This document shows, one piece after another, positions 22,579 through 23,028 of a DNA stretch of 23,028 nucleotides. How positions within the stretch are numbered: the stretch's first letter is position 1; every line of letters begins with the position of its first letter. The DNA is taken from NCBI GenBank assembly GCA_041572755.1, contig JBFFRY010000033.1:1-23028 (forward strand), written 5' to 3'. The translations under genes and the position numbers were made by a program. The notes under the pieces were generated by a model that was not told the origin of the DNA, did not search any database, and worked only from the letters and a program-made list of their open reading frames with translations. This stretch comes from JBFELU01 sp041572755 (GTDB lineage Bacteria; Actinomycetota; Acidimicrobiia; Spongiisociales; UBA11373).

Positions 22579-23028
22579 GACCGATACCGGCGGGGCATGC
22601 GGGGGCCGAATCCGCACACGATCTCGTAGTTGATCGTGCCCAGTAGCTCCGCCCACTCGTCGGCGGTGATCTCGGCCTCGCCCTGGCTTCCCAACAGCAC
22701 GACTTCGTCTCCCACCTCGACGGGATCGTCGCCGACATCCACCACGATCTGATCCATCGTGATCGTCCCGGCGAACGGGTAGCGGCGACCCCGGATGAGT
22801 ACCGCCCCGTCGTCGCTGAGACGCCGACTGAGGCCGTCGGCATAGCCGATCGGCACGGTGGCGACCGTGCCGTCGGCCGGCAGCGGTCTCCGTCGCCCGT
22901 ACGACGGCCTGGTGCCTGCCGGGTAACGGCGGATCAGGGAAACGTGCGACACGACCCTCATCGCCGGTCTCAGGGGGACTTCCGGATGGAAACCGGGAGC
23001 CGGCCGCAGTCCGTAGATGCCGATGCCG
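22575..23028 (-). CDS. alr: Alanine racemase, C-terminal part (gene runs off the window)
   Basis: The last 150 codons of a PLP enzyme that makes D-alanine for peptidoglycan. The visible part begins in frame at the window edge with GIGIYGLRPAP, then LRPAMRVVSHVSLIRRYPAGTRPSYGR. ATVPIGYADGLSRRLSDDG contains the catalytic tyrosine of the second domain. AGTITMDQIVVDVGDD is the substrate-binding segment, with Thr in place of the usual Cys before MDQ. An internal ATG at 22961 could be mistaken for the start, but the frame continues upstream with clear racemase sequence. Its TGA overlaps the peptidase ATG (ATGA). It is the first gene of the overlapped operon visible here. Confidence 0.96.
   Translation of the reverse strand, partial: GIGIYGLRPAPGFHPEVPLRPAMRVVSHVSLIRRYPAGTRPSYGRRRPLPADGTVATVPIGYADGLSRRLSDDGAVLIRGRRYPFAGTITMDQIVVDVGDDPVEVGDEVVLLGSQGEAEITADEWAELLGTINYEIVCGFGPRMPRRYRS

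Overview
The window is about 23 kb of very GC-rich bacterial DNA, densely coded, with many GTG and TTG starts. It points to a high-GC actinobacterium. Gene content and order support this: the alr, tsaE, tsaB, rimI, tsaD, groES, groEL run followed at a distance by guaB3 and guaA is, from established knowledge, the layout seen in Mycobacterium tuberculosis and relatives. The divergence of several proteins suggests a deep lineage such as Acidimicrobiia, but that is inference. No tRNA, rRNA, CRISPR array, insertion sequence or phage gene was seen. No stretch over 300 bases lacks a gene.

Region 1 (1-7249): the tail of an NTF2/SnoaL-like gene on the plus strand, then a minus-strand group read guaB3, guaA, a CheA-type hybrid histidine kinase, pcrA/uvrD. 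GuaB3 and GuaA cover the IMP to XMP to GMP branch and their genes overlap by one base. The kinase is an orphan: no other chemotaxis gene is present. pcrA seems to have its own promoter that gives a leaderless mRNA.

Region 2 (7250-15290): a mixed-strand block of ten genes with no common pathway: trpS; an unusual formate-tetrahydrofolate ligase; a SagB-type nitroreductase downstream of two tandem membrane-anchored proteins; a DUF554 membrane protein; a NudL-like Nudix hydrolase; a GNAT acetyltransferase; a head-GIN lipoprotein. Two divergent pairs here have only 37 and 32 bp between start codons, and all four genes appear leaderless.

Region 3 (15291-23028): the groES-groEL operon, controlled by two full CIRCE operators plus a half-site and ended by a 13-bp hairpin. 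Upstream lies an eight-gene minus-strand operon, alr (cut by the window edge), S58 peptidase, family-4 uracil-DNA glycosylase, tsaE, tsaB, rimI, tsaD, site-2 protease. All seven junctions in it are four-base stop/start overlaps. TsaB, TsaD and TsaE make the tRNA t6A modification; the rest covers cell-wall D-alanine, N-terminal acetylation, DNA repair and intramembrane proteolysis.

The least explained items are the leaderless divergent pairs, the fully overlapped operon, the double CIRCE reaching into a stop codon, the orphan CheA hybrid, the divergent Fhs and the tandem exported proteins.
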